A stretch of 64,000 bases of DNA, from assembly GCF_014274465.1 (NCBI RefSeq), contig NZ_CP060394.1, positions 2,170,001-2,234,000 on the forward strand. Reading direction: 5' to 3'. This DNA is from Alloacidobacterium dinghuense (GTDB taxonomy: Bacteria; Acidobacteriota; Terriglobia; Terriglobales; Acidobacteriaceae). A program made the position numbers and the translations under genes. A model generated the notes under the pieces. The model saw nothing but the letters and a program-made list of their open reading frames with translations, was not told the DNA's origin and searched no databases. Shown here in pieces: positions 37,926 through 47,753 of the stretch (its first letter is position 1; every line of letters begins with the position of its first letter).

Positions 37926-38885
37926 ATGAAACTGCCCACTCTCGATGAGATCAAGAGCGCAACACAGGTTGTCCGCGCGGTCATGCCACCTACACCGCAA
38001 TACACATGGCCGCTGCTGAATGCACGCTGTGGCACTGAGGTGTGGGTTAAACATGAGAACCACTCACCCGTGGGTGCCTTCAAGCTTCGTGGCGCCGCTG
38101 TTTATATGGACTGGCTCAAAAAGAGTAAACCTACGCTGACTGGCGTGATCGCAGCGACACGCGGCAATCATGGACAGGGCGTGGCGCTCGCAGCGTCACG
38201 TCTTGGATTGACCTCGGTCATTGTGGTTCCGTTTGGCAACAGTCGCGAGAAGAATCGGGCGATGCAGTCACTCGGAGCAGAGTTGATTGAGTATGGCGAT
38301 GATTTTCAGGCGGCCCTGGAGCACTCACGGACTCTCGCAGAGACTCGTGGTTTGCATCCTGTGCCCTCGTTTCACACGCTGCTGGTGTACGGCACGGCTA
38401 CCTATGCGCTTGAATTCTTCCAGGGTGCGCCCGAACTCAGCGTTGTATATGTGCCGATTGGGCTTGGATCTTCAATATGCGGGATGATCTCCGTACGAAA
38501 TGCTCTTGGACTGAAAACGAAAATCGTAGGCGTGGTAGCGAAAGATGCGCCCGCTTATGCGTTATCGTTCCGTAAAAAAAAGGCACTTTCCGCAACGGCA
38601 AATTCACGACTGGCGGACGGGCTCTCATGCCGGGTGCCGGTTCCCGAGGCGCTTGAAATCATCCTTGCAAATGTCGATCACATGGTTGAAGTGAGTGAAG
38701 GCGAGATTGCTGATGCGATGCGCTCCTATTATGAAGACACACACAATGTTGCTGAAGGCGCGGCAGGAGCAGGATTGGCAGCTGTTCTAAAAGAACGCGA
38801 GACGCACGATGGGCGCGTGGGTGTGGTGTTCACTGGCGGCAATGTCGATCGGGAACTCTTTCTGGATGCGCTGAAGACCGCATGA
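37926..38885 (+). CDS. PLP-dependent threonine/serine dehydratase-like enzyme
   Basis: The 319-residue protein belongs to fold type II PLP enzymes. The Schiff-base Lys is in GAFKLRGA, the substrate loop is TRGNHGQGVA, and the phosphate-binding loop is GLGSSICGM. It lacks a C-terminal ACT regulatory domain, like TdcB and threo-3-hydroxyaspartate ammonia-lyases. The substrate is probably Thr, Ser or a hydroxyaspartate. The stop overlaps the next start by 4 bases (ATGA), placing it in a three-gene operon with a thioesterase and an alcohol dehydrogenase. Confidence 0.88.
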   Translation: MKLPTLDEIKSATQVVRAVMPPTPQYTWPLLNARCGTEVWVKHENHSPVGAFKLRGAAVYMDWLKKSKPTLTGVIAATRGNHGQGVALAASRLGLTSVIVVPFGNSREKNRAMQSLGAELIEYGDDFQAALEHSRTLAETRGLHPVPSFHTLLVYGTATYALEFFQGAPELSVVYVPIGLGSSICGMISVRNALGLKTKIVGVVAKDAPAYALSFRKKKALSATANSRLADGLSCRVPVPEALEIILANVDHMVEVSEGEIADAMRSYYEDTHNVAEGAAGAGLAAVLKERETHDGRVGVVFTGGNVDRELFLDALKTA

Positions 38886-39337
38886 AATCCAAGGCCGTCA
38901 CGCCCCTATCGCATGGCGCGCCCAATCATTGTTTTGGGTGTGGCGAGACAAACCGCTCTGGGCTGCGGCTGAAGTTTCTCGTCGACGATAACCATCAGGT
39001 AGTCTGCTATACATCGCTGGCGAGGCGATTTGAAGGACCTCCGCAACATGCTCATGGCGGCGTGATCGCTACACTCCTGGATGAGGCAATGAGTAAAGCC
39101 AATCGCGTACACGATGTGATCGCCATGACACGGCAGATGGAGATTGAGTATTTGCACCCGGTACCGATACGGCAGAAGATCACTGTGACTGGCCGGAGGA
39201 TTTCGCACGAAGGACGCAGAAATTACTGCGAGGCCGAAATTGAGTCCGCTTCAGGCGAAATTTTAGCGCGAGGCAAGGCGCTGTTTATTACTGTCGATCG
39301 AAGCGTGCTGCAGCGGTCGGAAAAGGTTCGAACATGA
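38882..39337 (+). CDS. PaaI-family (hotdog) thioesterase
   Basis: This 151-residue protein has the single hotdog domain of PaaI-like acyl-CoA thioesterases: HCFGCGETNRSGLRLKF at the N-terminus, PQHAHGGVIATLLDEAMS in the central helix, then LHPVPIRQKITVTGRR. The conserved catalytic-helix region HGGVIATLLDE is intact. The substrate acyl-CoA is unknown. It overlaps its neighbours by 4 bases on both sides, so it is tightly coupled to the dehydratase and the dehydrogenase. Confidence 0.88.
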   Translation: MKSKAVTPLSHGAPNHCFGCGETNRSGLRLKFLVDDNHQVVCYTSLARRFEGPPQHAHGGVIATLLDEAMSKANRVHDVIAMTRQMEIEYLHPVPIRQKITVTGRRISHEGRRNYCEAEIESASGEILARGKALFITVDRSVLQRSEKVRT

Positions 39338-40341
39338 AGGCACTGATCATGGAAGCTCCGGGAAGACTGACCGTTGGGACCCGCTCGGTCCCTCTGCGCG
39401 CGCCTGACGAAGTTCTGTTGCGCGTGCGCCTGGTCGGGCTTTGTGGCACCGACCTAAGCTCCTTTCGTGGCAAGAATCCGCTGGTTTCTTATCCGCGTGT
39501 TCCCGGCCACGAGATTGCTGCCACAGTGGAAGATGCGGGTGAGAATAGCGATTTGGCGCAGGGGGCCAATGTCACGCTTCTGCCCTACAAGAATTGCGGC
39601 CAGTGCGCATCATGTTTGCAACAGAGACCGAACGCATGCGAGTTCAACCAGACAATGGGCGTGCAGCGTGATGGAGCGCTTACGGAGTATATCTCTGCTC
39701 CGCTCAACAAGATCGTGCGCGGGAATCTAAGCCTGAAAGAACTTTGTTTGGTTGAACCGCTTTCGATTGGCTTTCACGCAACTTCTCGCGGGCAGCTTAC
39801 GGCAAAGGATACGGTCGCTGTTCTTGGCTGTGGCGGTGTTGGGCTCGGCGCGATCGCGGCTGCCAGTTTTGCTGGAGCAACCACGATTGCCATGGATATC
39901 GACGACCGGAAACTGGAGATCGCGCGCAAGGCCGGGGCGCAGCATTCGATCAACAGCGAGACGCAGGATTGCCACAGCGCTTTACGAGAACTGACAAACG
40001 GTCTAGGGCCAGACGTATTCATTGAGGCGATTGGTCTTCCGCAAACATTCCGCATGGCGGTGGAAGAAGTGGCCTTTACCGGGCGGGTTGTCTATATCGG
40101 ATACGCGAAAGAGCCGGTGGCTTACGAGACAAGATGGTTTGTCCAGAAAGAGCTGGATATACGCGGCTCACGCAATGCTCTGCCGGGAGACTTCCGCACA
40201 GTAGTTCAAATGCTCGAGGCGAAGCGGTTTCCCGTGGAGGATGCAGTCAGCCTGATTGTTGGACTCAATGAAGCGCCACGGGCGATCGCAGAGTGGGCAG
40301 AAAAACCCTCTGCTTATAGCAAAATCATGGTTTCAATGTAA
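39334..40341 (+). CDS. Zinc-dependent medium-chain dehydrogenase (MDR, sorbitol/threonine dehydrogenase-like)
   Basis: The 335-residue protein has the GroES-like N-terminal half with the catalytic zinc ligands Cys in GLCGTD and His-Glu in GHEI, and structural zinc cysteines in [15 protein letters not shown]. The Rossmann half begins at [13 protein letters not shown], and the Asp in AMDIDD suggests NAD. Relatives include L-threonine 3-dehydrogenase, sorbitol dehydrogenase and L-galactonate dehydrogenase; the substrate cannot be fixed. It is the last gene of the operon that starts at 37926. Confidence 0.88.
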   Translation: MKALIMEAPGRLTVGTRSVPLRAPDEVLLRVRLVGLCGTDLSSFRGKNPLVSYPRVPGHEIAATVEDAGENSDLAQGANVTLLPYKNCGQCASCLQQRPNACEFNQTMGVQRDGALTEYISAPLNKIVRGNLSLKELCLVEPLSIGFHATSRGQLTAKDTVAVLGCGGVGLGAIAAASFAGATTIAMDIDDRKLEIARKAGAQHSINSETQDCHSALRELTNGLGPDVFIEAIGLPQTFRMAVEEVAFTGRVVYIGYAKEPVAYETRWFVQKELDIRGSRNALPGDFRTVVQMLEAKRFPVEDAVSLIVGLNEAPRAIAEWAEKPSAYSKIMVSM

Positions 40342-40510
40342 TAGTGGCGCATCTTGGGACCAGAAGTCCGGACTTAGCAGTCGCCAGGATCTGCATGAGA
40401 CGCCCATGCAAAAGCTGCTAAACTGTAGTGTTCACAGACATTTTCAAAGGGCGTATATCTGTAAACCGCTTATTTTCCCAGGCGGCCAGCAACGCCGGGA
40501 GGAACGCAAA

Positions 40511-41458
40511 ATGAGCACAAATAATGGCAACACAACCGCCACGAGTCTTCGGCTAAAGATCGGCCTCGCGGAAATGCTGAAGGGCGGCGTCATTATGGAC
40601 GTCATGAACGTTGAGCAGGCGCGCATCGCGGAAGAATCGGGCGCGGTCTCCGTCATGGCTCTGGAGCGCGTTCCCGCCATGATTCGGGCTGAAGGCGGCG
40701 TGGCGCGCATGGCAAGTCCCAAGCTTATCAAAGAGATTATGGGCGCGGTTTCCATTCCGGTTATGGCAAAGGCGCGCATCGGCCACTTCGCGGAAGCACA
40801 GATATTGCAGGAGATCGGGGTGGACTTCATTGACGAGTCCGAGGTCCTTACCCCAGCCGATGAGGCTCACCATATCGATAAGCATGCTTTCACCACTCCC
40901 TTTGTCTGCGGCGCACGCGATCTTGGCGAAACTCTTCGCCGCATTGCCGAAGGTGCGGCGATGATCCGTACCAAGGGCGAAGCTGGAACGGGTGACGTTG
41001 TCCACGCGGTGAAGCATATGCGCCAGATCGTTCGAGAGATGCGCGCCCTTACAGTGCTTTCTGATGACGAGCTTTACGTGGCGGCCAAGGAACATCGCGC
41101 TCCGTACGAACTCGTTCGCATGGTTGCGAAGGCTGGTAAGCTTCCGGTACCCAACTTTTCTGCAGGAGGTATTGCTACTCCTGCGGACGCAGCCTTGATG
41201 ATGCAACTGGGCGCTGAGACCGTTTTCGTAGGTTCCGGGATATTCATGAAAGAGCGCGCTACTCCGTTGGATGTGGAACATGATCAAGCTGCGCGCGCGG
41301 AAGCTGTGTCCAGAGCTCGCGCCATTGTCCTAGCGACGACACATTACAACGATCCGAAGATTGTCGCAGAGGCTTCAGAACAGGTGACAGGCACGATGAA
41401 GGGACTCGCCGTGTCCGCATTGGAGCAAGACCAGTTGCTCCAAACTCGTGGTTGGTAG
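40511..41458 (+). CDS. pdxS: Pyridoxal 5'-phosphate synthase lyase subunit PdxS
   Basis: The start at ATG 40511 is set by GGGAGGAA just upstream and gives 315 residues; the frame is open further upstream, inside the previous gene. It is a (beta/alpha)8 enzyme with the catalytic lysines in VMAKARIGH and [10 protein letters not shown], and the motif [20 protein letters not shown]. With PdxT it makes pyridoxal 5'-phosphate from ribose 5-phosphate, glyceraldehyde 3-phosphate and ammonia. pdxT follows after 119 bases. PLP is the cofactor of the dehydratase encoded just upstream. Confidence 0.96.
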   Translation: MSTNNGNTTATSLRLKIGLAEMLKGGVIMDVMNVEQARIAEESGAVSVMALERVPAMIRAEGGVARMASPKLIKEIMGAVSIPVMAKARIGHFAEAQILQEIGVDFIDESEVLTPADEAHHIDKHAFTTPFVCGARDLGETLRRIAEGAAMIRTKGEAGTGDVVHAVKHMRQIVREMRALTVLSDDELYVAAKEHRAPYELVRMVAKAGKLPVPNFSAGGIATPADAALMMQLGAETVFVGSGIFMKERATPLDVEHDQAARAEAVSRARAIVLATTHYNDPKIVAEASEQVTGTMKGLAVSALEQDQLLQTRGW

Positions 41459-41577
41459 TCCGCTATTGAGACGGACGCGCTCCGCGTTGATTGGAAGTCG
41501 CATCTTGTTGAGGGCTATCAGCACTGCTTCTTTGCGATTTCGCTGAATAGCTTCAGTACCGAGGTATCTCTTCGAAC

Positions 41578-42186
41578 GTGTCAACAAAGTCAGAAGTGGG
41601 TCAGACGATTCCCCAAATTGGCGTACTGGCGATACAAGGCGACTTTGATGCGCATGGGGTTGCTCTGCGCGAAGCGGGCGCGGAGGCAGTGCTGGTTCGT
41701 AGACCCGAACAACTGGCGGCTATCGATGGCCTGATTATCCCCGGCGGCGAATCGACTACCTTTCTCAAGTTCCTCGCGCGGGATGGATTTCTTGAGGCCC
41801 TTCAAAGTTTCGTGCGGGAGAAGCCCACCTTCGGTACCTGCGCCGGGTGCATCCTGCTCGCGAAAGAAGTACGCAATCCCAGCCAGGAGAGTCTCGCAGT
41901 GCTTGACGCAACGGTGGAGCGCAATGCGTATGGGCGGCAGATCGACAGCGCGATTCTCAACGCTGACACGCGCCTTGAGGGAGGACCGCTGGAAATGGTT
42001 TTCATTCGTGCGCCGCGTATCGTGAAAACAGGCGCCGAAGTCGAGGTGCTCGCTGAGCGCGATGGCTTCCCTGTTCTGGTAAGACAGGCAAAGCTGCTTG
42101 CAGCAACATTCCACCCGGAACTCTCGTCCGACCGTCGTGTCCATCGCCTCTTTGTCGATCTGGTTCGTTCTGGACAGAGCCACTGA
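41578..42186 (+). CDS. pdxT: Pyridoxal 5'-phosphate synthase glutaminase subunit PdxT
   Basis: This 202-residue class I glutamine amidotransferase starts at GTG. The nucleophile Cys88 lies in FGTCAGCILLA, the His-Glu pair is in TFHPELSSD, and IIPGGESTTF is diagnostic. It supplies ammonia to PdxS. The Shine-Dalgarno is weak (GAGG about 17 bases upstream), so the start could lie a few codons later. The coxB gene begins 14 bases after its stop. Confidence 0.95.
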   Translation: MSTKSEVGQTIPQIGVLAIQGDFDAHGVALREAGAEAVLVRRPEQLAAIDGLIIPGGESTTFLKFLARDGFLEALQSFVREKPTFGTCAGCILLAKEVRNPSQESLAVLDATVERNAYGRQIDSAILNADTRLEGGPLEMVFIRAPRIVKTGAEVEVLAERDGFPVLVRQAKLLAATFHPELSSDRRVHRLFVDLVRSGQSH

Positions 42187-42200
42187 GAGACAATCATTGC

Positions 42201-42950
42201 ATGATGGCTGATCGCGTCTGGTGGATGCCACCGAACGGCGCCTTGCACGGCGTTCCAGTCGACAGCTTGATGTGGTGGAATCTGGTAATCCTAGGAACGC
42301 TGTTTCTTCTGGCGCACGTTTTTGTGCTGGCCACAATGATCCGCCGAAAAGGTCCTGTTCTAAACCGTTTTGGCGTTTCGCCGAAGCATGAACTGGTTCC
42401 GCTGATCGCACTGACGCTTATCTATGCGTGGATGGCCGTCAGTGCGCAACGCCTCTGGGCAACAATCCGGTATCAGGGAGCTGCTCCCAATGCCCTCCAA
42501 GTGGAGGTGACTGGGATGCAGTTTCAGTGGTACTTCCGTTATCCCGGAGCCGACAACTCGTTTGGGCCGACGCGGCCGGAACTTATCAACGCGCCGGCTG
42601 GAAACCCGCTTGGGCTCGATCATACGGATCCGCACAGCGCGGACGATATTGTCTCGAGCGTTCTCCTGCTCCCCGCCGGACGCGAGGTCGATCTCAGGAT
42701 TCGCTCCATTGATGTAATTCATGGATTCTTCGTTCCAGGCATGCGCGTAAAACAGAATGCGGTGCCAGGCATGGAGATGCATATCCACTTCACGCCTACA
42801 GTTGCAGGCGACTATCCCATTCTTTGCTCTCAAGTCTGCGGACTAGGACACGCGCGGATGCAATCGCATCTTCGGGTGGTATCGGAGAGCGAATATTCTG
42901 CTTGGCTGTCAAGCCACAGTCCCACAGGCATTTCGGGAGCCGGACGATGA
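42201..42950 (+). CDS. coxB: Cytochrome c oxidase subunit II (CuA)
   Basis: The 249-residue protein has two N-terminal membrane helices (about 25-46 and 65-85) and a periplasmic cupredoxin domain. The CuA ligands are His174 (DVIHGFF), Cys209, Cys213, His217 and Met220 in CSQVCGLGHARM. The residue between the cysteines is Gln211 where Glu is usual, but it ligates by its backbone carbonyl, so the site should still form. No cytochrome c domain is fused. It overlaps subunit I by 4 bases. Confidence 0.93.
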   Translation: MMADRVWWMPPNGALHGVPVDSLMWWNLVILGTLFLLAHVFVLATMIRRKGPVLNRFGVSPKHELVPLIALTLIYAWMAVSAQRLWATIRYQGAAPNALQVEVTGMQFQWYFRYPGADNSFGPTRPELINAPAGNPLGLDHTDPHSADDIVSSVLLLPAGREVDLRIRSIDVIHGFFVPGMRVKQNAVPGMEMHIHFTPTVAGDYPILCSQVCGLGHARMQSHLRVVSESEYSAWLSSHSPTGISGAGR

Positions 42951-44662
42951 GTTCAGGAGTGCAGATCACCAAGGCGCCACGTCGATGGTTTCTCACGACA
43001 GATCACCGTACCATTGGCATTGCCTACCTGCTGCTCTCGCTGATAGCCGTCGCTGTCGGCACCATGCTTTCGATCTTCATGCGGATTCACATCGTCGCGC
43101 CAAATCTTAAGTTGCCGCTCTGGGGCGTAGTACCGCCTGAAGGATATCTGGCGCTGGTAACAATGCACGGCACTCTAATGGTCTTCTTTGTGCTGACGAC
43201 AGCTCCAGTGAATGGATTTGCCAGCCTTGTCCTTCCAGCGCAGATTGGTGCGCGGCGTATGGCCCTCCCGCTGTTGAACGCGGTTTCACTGTGGCTAACT
43301 GTGGTCTCGTTCGGAGTATTGATCAGCGCGTTTTTTGTTGGCGGAGGAGCGCCAATCTCCGGGTGGACAAACTATCCCCCGCTCAGTGCGATCGCTGCCG
43401 CGGGGCCCGGCCAAGCTGCAGGCATGGATTTGTGGTTGGCGAGCATCGGTATTTTCTGCCTGGCTTCGGTGTTAAGCGCAATCAATCTGCTGACGACTGT
43501 CATCTCCAAGCGCTGCGAAGGAATGACAGCGATGCGCATGCCGCTTACCGTCTGGGCATGGCTGGTGACGGCGGTGCTCATTCTCTTTGCCTTCAGCGTT
43601 CTATTTGCAGCGGTAGTGCTGCTGCTGAGCGATCGGCATCTGGCAACGAGTTTTTTTGTGCCGCCTGGAGAAGTCATCGACGGGCTGGTCCTTGATCGAA
43701 CTCATCCGCACGCGAGCGGATCGCCAATGTTGTGGCTTCATCTTTTTTGGTTCTTTGGGCACCCGGAGGTCTACATCGCGATCTTGCCGGCAATGGGGTT
43801 GACTTCCTCTCTTCTGGCTAATTTCACGCGGCGTCCAGTTTTCAGTTATCGGTTCATGGTGGCAACTACACTCGCAATCGGTTTTTTCGGGCTGCTGGTG
43901 TGGGGACATCACATGTTTGTGAGCGGAATGAATCCCTATGCAGGAACAGCGTTTGCATTGACGACGATGGCAATCGCCATCCCCAGTTCTGCGAAGATGT
44001 TGGGATGGATGGCCATGCTGTCTCGCGGTCGTGATAGCCGCGTCACTCCTCTACCGACGCCAATGCTGTTTACGTTGGGATTTCTATCTTTTTTTATTGC
44101 GGGCGGCCTCACAGGGCCCATTCTTGCGCAGCCGGTTCTGGATGCTTACCTGCACAATACCTATTTCGTGGTTGCACATTTTCACCTGATCATGGCGATG
44201 GCAGGGATGTTTTCACTCTTCGCGGCGGTGTACTACTGGTTTCCCCTGATGACCGGTCGCATGATGAACGAACGGCTGGGCAAATGGCACTTCTGGCTCT
44301 CTCTCGTCGGAGCCTATGCGACCTTCTTTCCCATGCACTTCGCCGGCCTTGCCGGACAACCGCGACACTACGCCCAACTTACCGGGAGCACGTCGATGCT
44401 GAATTCCCTGCTGCCGCTGCAAACCGGAATTACGCATTCGGCGCTCTTCCTGGCGACGGCGCAGCTGCTTTTTCTGATCAATCTTGTCTGGAGCGTGCGA
44501 CGCGGAGAACCTGCCGGGGCAAATCCCTGGCGAGCTACAACGCTGGAGTGGGCACCCGATAACATCCAATACAGGGTCAACCGGGGCCCTTATGAATATC
44601 GTTTTCACACAAATTCAGCCGACTTCGTTCTGCAGTGTGCCGAGGAGGCCGAACAGGAGTAA
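42947..44662 (+). CDS. coxA: Cytochrome c oxidase subunit I (heme-copper oxidase), D-channel Asp replaced
   Basis: The ATG at 42947 overlaps the coxB stop and follows GGGAG. The 571-residue protein has about 12 helices and all metal ligands: His74 (heme a), His272 with Tyr276 (FGHPEVY), His321-His322 (GHHMF), His411 and His413 (VVAHFH). The K-channel Lys350 (IPSSAKMLGW) and Glu274 are present. The normal D-channel entrance motif GAPDMAFP is instead GARRMALP (residues 101-108), so the entrance Asp is Arg104. It is the catalytic subunit with coxB and the subunit III gene. Confidence 0.92.
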   Translation: MSSGVQITKAPRRWFLTTDHRTIGIAYLLLSLIAVAVGTMLSIFMRIHIVAPNLKLPLWGVVPPEGYLALVTMHGTLMVFFVLTTAPVNGFASLVLPAQIGARRMALPLLNAVSLWLTVVSFGVLISAFFVGGGAPISGWTNYPPLSAIAAAGPGQAAGMDLWLASIGIFCLASVLSAINLLTTVISKRCEGMTAMRMPLTVWAWLVTAVLILFAFSVLFAAVVLLLSDRHLATSFFVPPGEVIDGLVLDRTHPHASGSPMLWLHLFWFFGHPEVYIAILPAMGLTSSLLANFTRRPVFSYRFMVATTLAIGFFGLLVWGHHMFVSGMNPYAGTAFALTTMAIAIPSSAKMLGWMAMLSRGRDSRVTPLPTPMLFTLGFLSFFIAGGLTGPILAQPVLDAYLHNTYFVVAHFHLIMAMAGMFSLFAAVYYWFPLMTGRMMNERLGKWHFWLSLVGAYATFFPMHFAGLAGQPRHYAQLTGSTSMLNSLLPLQTGITHSALFLATAQLLFLINLVWSVRRGEPAGANPWRATTLEWAPDNIQYRVNRGPYEYRFHTNSADFVLQCAEEAEQE

Positions 44663-44687
44663 GCTGTACGCGAGAGGGATTCCGCGC

Positions 44688-45446
44688 ATGCCCGCCACCT
44701 TTACTCGTACCCCAGCCGAAATTGATCGTAAAGATACTGGAATTGGCGGCAAGCCGCCAGTCGACAGGCGGCCTACGGGTGGAGGCGGAGGCGACGATAA
44801 CTGGGATAATCATCCACAGGGGAGGCGCGGGCCACGCGAACTGTTGACACGCTATCGTCTTGGGCTTTTCTTTGCCCTGGCGGGCGATCTGATGTTTTTT
44901 ATCGCGATTGTGAGCGCTTTTTTTGTGCGGCAGAATGCCGGGCATTTCGATCCCCGCGATAACTACGTGTCCGACTGGCACCCATTGGCAGTTCCACCGA
45001 TTCTCTGGATTAATACAGCTATTTTGCTTCTGAGCAGCGCGACGATCGAAACTGCGCGCCAGCACCTTTTTCACGAAGTCGATGTGATGGAGGAGTGGCT
45101 TGGGCTTGGACGGCCAGCCGTGCGACGCGCGTCACCCTGGCTGATCGGTACAGTTGTCTTAGGCCTAATGTTTTTGGCCGGACAATGGATAGCTTGGCAG
45201 CAGCTCGCCTCGCAAGGCCTCTTCTTCGGGACAAATGAAAACAGCCACTTCTTCTACCTGATCACAGCGACCCACGGAATCCATCTTGGATTGGGTATTC
45301 TGGCGCTCGCGATCGCACTCTGCGCGCTGTTTCTACTTCGACGGGTTGAGATGCGTCAGATTGTCGTCGATTGTACGGCGTGGTATTGGCACACCATGGG
45401 TATCTTCTGGGTCTTCTTGTTTGTCCTTCTGACTTGTTTTCAATAA
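44688..45446 (+). CDS. coxC: Cytochrome c oxidase subunit III
   Basis: Starting at ATG 44688, with GAGAGGGAT upstream, gives 252 residues. After a hydrophilic N-terminus of about 60 residues rich in Gly (GGGGGDD), membrane helices follow with subunit III features: LTRYRLGLFFALAGDLMFF, WINTAILLLSSATIE, THGIHLGLG and AWYWHTMGIFWVFLF. Subunit III stabilises subunit I and its proton entry. The long N-terminal tail is less common in the family. The gene completes the operon, 25 bases after coxA. Confidence 0.9.
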   Translation: MPATFTRTPAEIDRKDTGIGGKPPVDRRPTGGGGGDDNWDNHPQGRRGPRELLTRYRLGLFFALAGDLMFFIAIVSAFFVRQNAGHFDPRDNYVSDWHPLAVPPILWINTAILLLSSATIETARQHLFHEVDVMEEWLGLGRPAVRRASPWLIGTVVLGLMFLAGQWIAWQQLASQGLFFGTNENSHFFYLITATHGIHLGLGILALAIALCALFLLRRVEMRQIVVDCTAWYWHTMGIFWVFLFVLLTCFQ

Positions 45447-45533
45447 CGCCTTTGTCACACCGCTGAAGCTTCACAGGTCCTGTTCCATGGCCGACCTAGA
45501 GCCAACTTCTGCTGCAATTACACTTACCACTAC

Positions 45534-46208
45534 ATGCTTGCCTGCTCACAACTGGGACGTACACTTACATCACCTGAACCACGCTCTCTCCTTACTGATG
45601 TGAACTTCGAATTGCAGCGCGGCGAAGTGCTCGCCGTGGTTGGACCAAGCGGTTCGGGCAAGAGCACTCTGCTTCGACTGTTAAATCGGCTGGATGAGCC
45701 CACAAGCGGTACCGTCTGCCTGAACGGGACAGACACACGCACGCTGCCTCCACGCGAACTGCGACGGCGAATGGGGATGGTGATGCAACGCGCTTATCTC
45801 TTCCCCGGATCAGTTGCAGAGAATGTTGCCTTTGGCCCAAGGCAAAATGGCCAGAGCATTCCCGCAAATGAAATAAACGCATTGCTTGCCCACGTTGGAC
45901 TGGCAGGGTTCGGATCGCGCGATGCACTTACGCTCTCCGGGGGAGAGGCACAGCGTGTTGCCATTACTCGAGCGCTGGCGAATAACCCGGAGACGTTGCT
46001 GCTCGATGAACCCACCTCAGCGCTCGATGAAGCAGCGCGGCTGGGGGTCGAGGCACTTCTGGAATCGTTGATCTACGAGCGCCATTTAACGTGCGTATGG
46101 GTGACACACAGCAGCGAACAGGCTCGCGCAATGGCGGACAAAGTTCTCGCTCTTGAATTTGGACGCGTTAAAGCTTATGGACCTGCGGCTGAGGTGCTGC
46201 GTGCTTAA
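45534..46208 (+). CDS. fetA: ABC transporter ATP-binding protein (FetA/YbbL-like)
   Basis: This 224-residue ATPase has Walker A in GPSGSGKST, a Q-loop in MVMQRAYLFPG, the signature LSGGEAQR and Walker B in TLLLDEPTSALDE. The next gene is a FetB/YbbM-type permease that overlaps by 8 bases, and the pair matches E. coli FetAB, associated with iron export and resistance to oxidative stress. The metal specificity is inferred from the partner only. Confidence 0.82.
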   Translation: MLACSQLGRTLTSPEPRSLLTDVNFELQRGEVLAVVGPSGSGKSTLLRLLNRLDEPTSGTVCLNGTDTRTLPPRELRRRMGMVMQRAYLFPGSVAENVAFGPRQNGQSIPANEINALLAHVGLAGFGSRDALTLSGGEAQRVAITRALANNPETLLLDEPTSALDEAARLGVEALLESLIYERHLTCVWVTHSSEQARAMADKVLALEFGRVKAYGPAAEVLRA

Positions 46209-46980
46209 TCATTTGTTTCACTCGCAGCTTACACTCGGCATTGCGGAATGCGTTGTGGCCGCACTGCTCGCGTTGGCGGTCATGCTCCTGGCGCGCAAGC
46301 GTGCCCCCGGAATACTCAAAGAATTGCCCGTCGCGGAGATTCGAGGTGTAGTACAGATCGTGGCCGTGGGTGCGATTCTCGCGCTCATGCTGCGCGGACC
46401 TCAGTGGACATCCCTACTGGTTCTTGCTGTGATGATGCTTGCTGCGGCAAGCATTGTGCGGAAACGCGCGAAGCGCATTCCACGCGCATTCTTGCTGGCA
46501 TTGACCTCTATTTGCGCCGGTACGGGCGTGGTACTGGCAATCATGATCGTCTTCGGCGTGATTCCACTGAAAATCACGATGCTTGTGCCGGTAGGAAGTA
46601 TGGTGATTGCGAATACGATGAACACGCAGTCACTTTTTCTTGATCGACTACGTGGTGAGGTCACCTCTCATGTTGGAGAAATTGAATCGGCATTGGCACT
46701 TGGAGCGAGCGCTGATGCGGCTGTACTGCCCTATCTCAACGCCGCGTTTCGCGCTTGCCTGATTCCTTCGGTCGACAATATTCGCTCGCTAGGAATTGTC
46801 TGGATTCCTGGTATCATGGCCGGCATGGTGCTTTCAGGAGCTTCGCCTATGTTTGCTGCACTCTATCAATTTGTTGTGTTGACGACGATCTTCTCTGCCT
46901 CCGCGCTTGCTTGTTTTGTTTCCAGTCACCTGGTCACGGGGCGGATTTTCACACTTCATGAGCAGTTGATGCTGCGATGA
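46201..46980 (+). CDS. fetB: FetB/YbbM-like ABC transporter permease (UPF0014)
   Basis: The GTG at 46201 is preferred; GAGGTG lies about 9 bases upstream and the protein begins with a membrane helix (LGIAECVVAALLALAVMLL). The 259-residue product has several helices and the UPF0014 motif PVGSMVIANTMNTQSLFLDR, plus ALALGASADAAVLPYLNAAF. It forms the membrane part of the exporter with the overlapping ATPase. A convergent lipoprotein gene ends 2 bases later. Confidence 0.85.
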   Translation: MLNHLFHSQLTLGIAECVVAALLALAVMLLARKRAPGILKELPVAEIRGVVQIVAVGAILALMLRGPQWTSLLVLAVMMLAAASIVRKRAKRIPRAFLLALTSICAGTGVVLAIMIVFGVIPLKITMLVPVGSMVIANTMNTQSLFLDRLRGEVTSHVGEIESALALGASADAAVLPYLNAAFRACLIPSVDNIRSLGIVWIPGIMAGMVLSGASPMFAALYQFVVLTTIFSASALACFVSSHLVTGRIFTLHEQLMLR

Positions 46981-46982
46981 AG

Positions 46983-47543
46983 TCAGTCGGGAATCTGCCA
47001 TCCGACTCCAGCATTCGCCAGGGTGTTTTCGCCGGTGGCGTCGCCTAAGAGCGCTTTGGCCATCTCCGGAAACGCCTTTTGCACTTCATCGGTTCTCGCC
47101 CACACCGGCACGTCCATCATTTTATATTTGTAGGTAACGGTCGATTTGAGCATTCCATTCGCTTCTTTCGATGGCGGCGTAAAGCTGTCAATGCTGGTCA
47201 CTTCACGATGCCCATAGCAGAACCTGCTCCCTGCGCGCTCGCCCGCAGCGGTTAGCGCATAGACCTCAACATGAATACTCTGGTCTTCCGTGCGCTTCAT
47301 CAGTCCGGAATTCATCAGTGCATCCATGCGCTGTTTGTCTTGTTTCGCATCGGGTCCCGGACTGACTTCGTATGGGAATCGCAGCGCGCTTGGAAAGAGA
47401 CAGTCGTTGTGGTTCGCGTAATAAGCATTTAAGCCTGCCATAAAGTTTTCGTCTGTTGGCTTTGTTTTGGATGAGCATCCCGCCACCAGCAAAATCACAC
47501 CAGTCAGAATTACCGTTAATTGCTTTCGAATCGTGCCTTGCAT
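46983..47543 (-). CDS. Small lipoprotein of unknown function
   Basis: The 186-residue protein begins with a lipoprotein signal peptide whose lipobox is VAGC (ILLVAGCSSKTKP). The mature part has ENFMAGLNAYYANHNDC, VYALTAAGERAGSRFCYGH and MDVPVWARTDEVQKAFPEM, and no domain is recognised. Two cysteines may pair. Similar short lipoproteins occur in many Gram-negative genomes with no known role. It is convergent with fetB and has no clear partner. Confidence 0.75.
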   Translation of the reverse strand: MQGTIRKQLTVILTGVILLVAGCSSKTKPTDENFMAGLNAYYANHNDCLFPSALRFPYEVSPGPDAKQDKQRMDALMNSGLMKRTEDQSIHVEVYALTAAGERAGSRFCYGHREVTSIDSFTPPSKEANGMLKSTVTYKYKMMDVPVWARTDEVQKAFPEMAKALLGDATGENTLANAGVGWQIPD

Positions 47544-47753
47544 TCTTGCTCCTTGCTATTCTTTTCAACTTGTTACACATCTAAGAAGCATTTGTTGCAG
47601 AAAGGGCAGTCCGGATCTCCATGAAGAAGTTTGATCAGGCGCGATGCGGAGACCTGCACAAAAATTGTCTGCACACGCCTTCGGCATGCAAATTGAGAGA
47701 AGATTCATCGATAGCATTATGCGACTTGCGCTGTCGCGCCTAAAATTGAGCTA

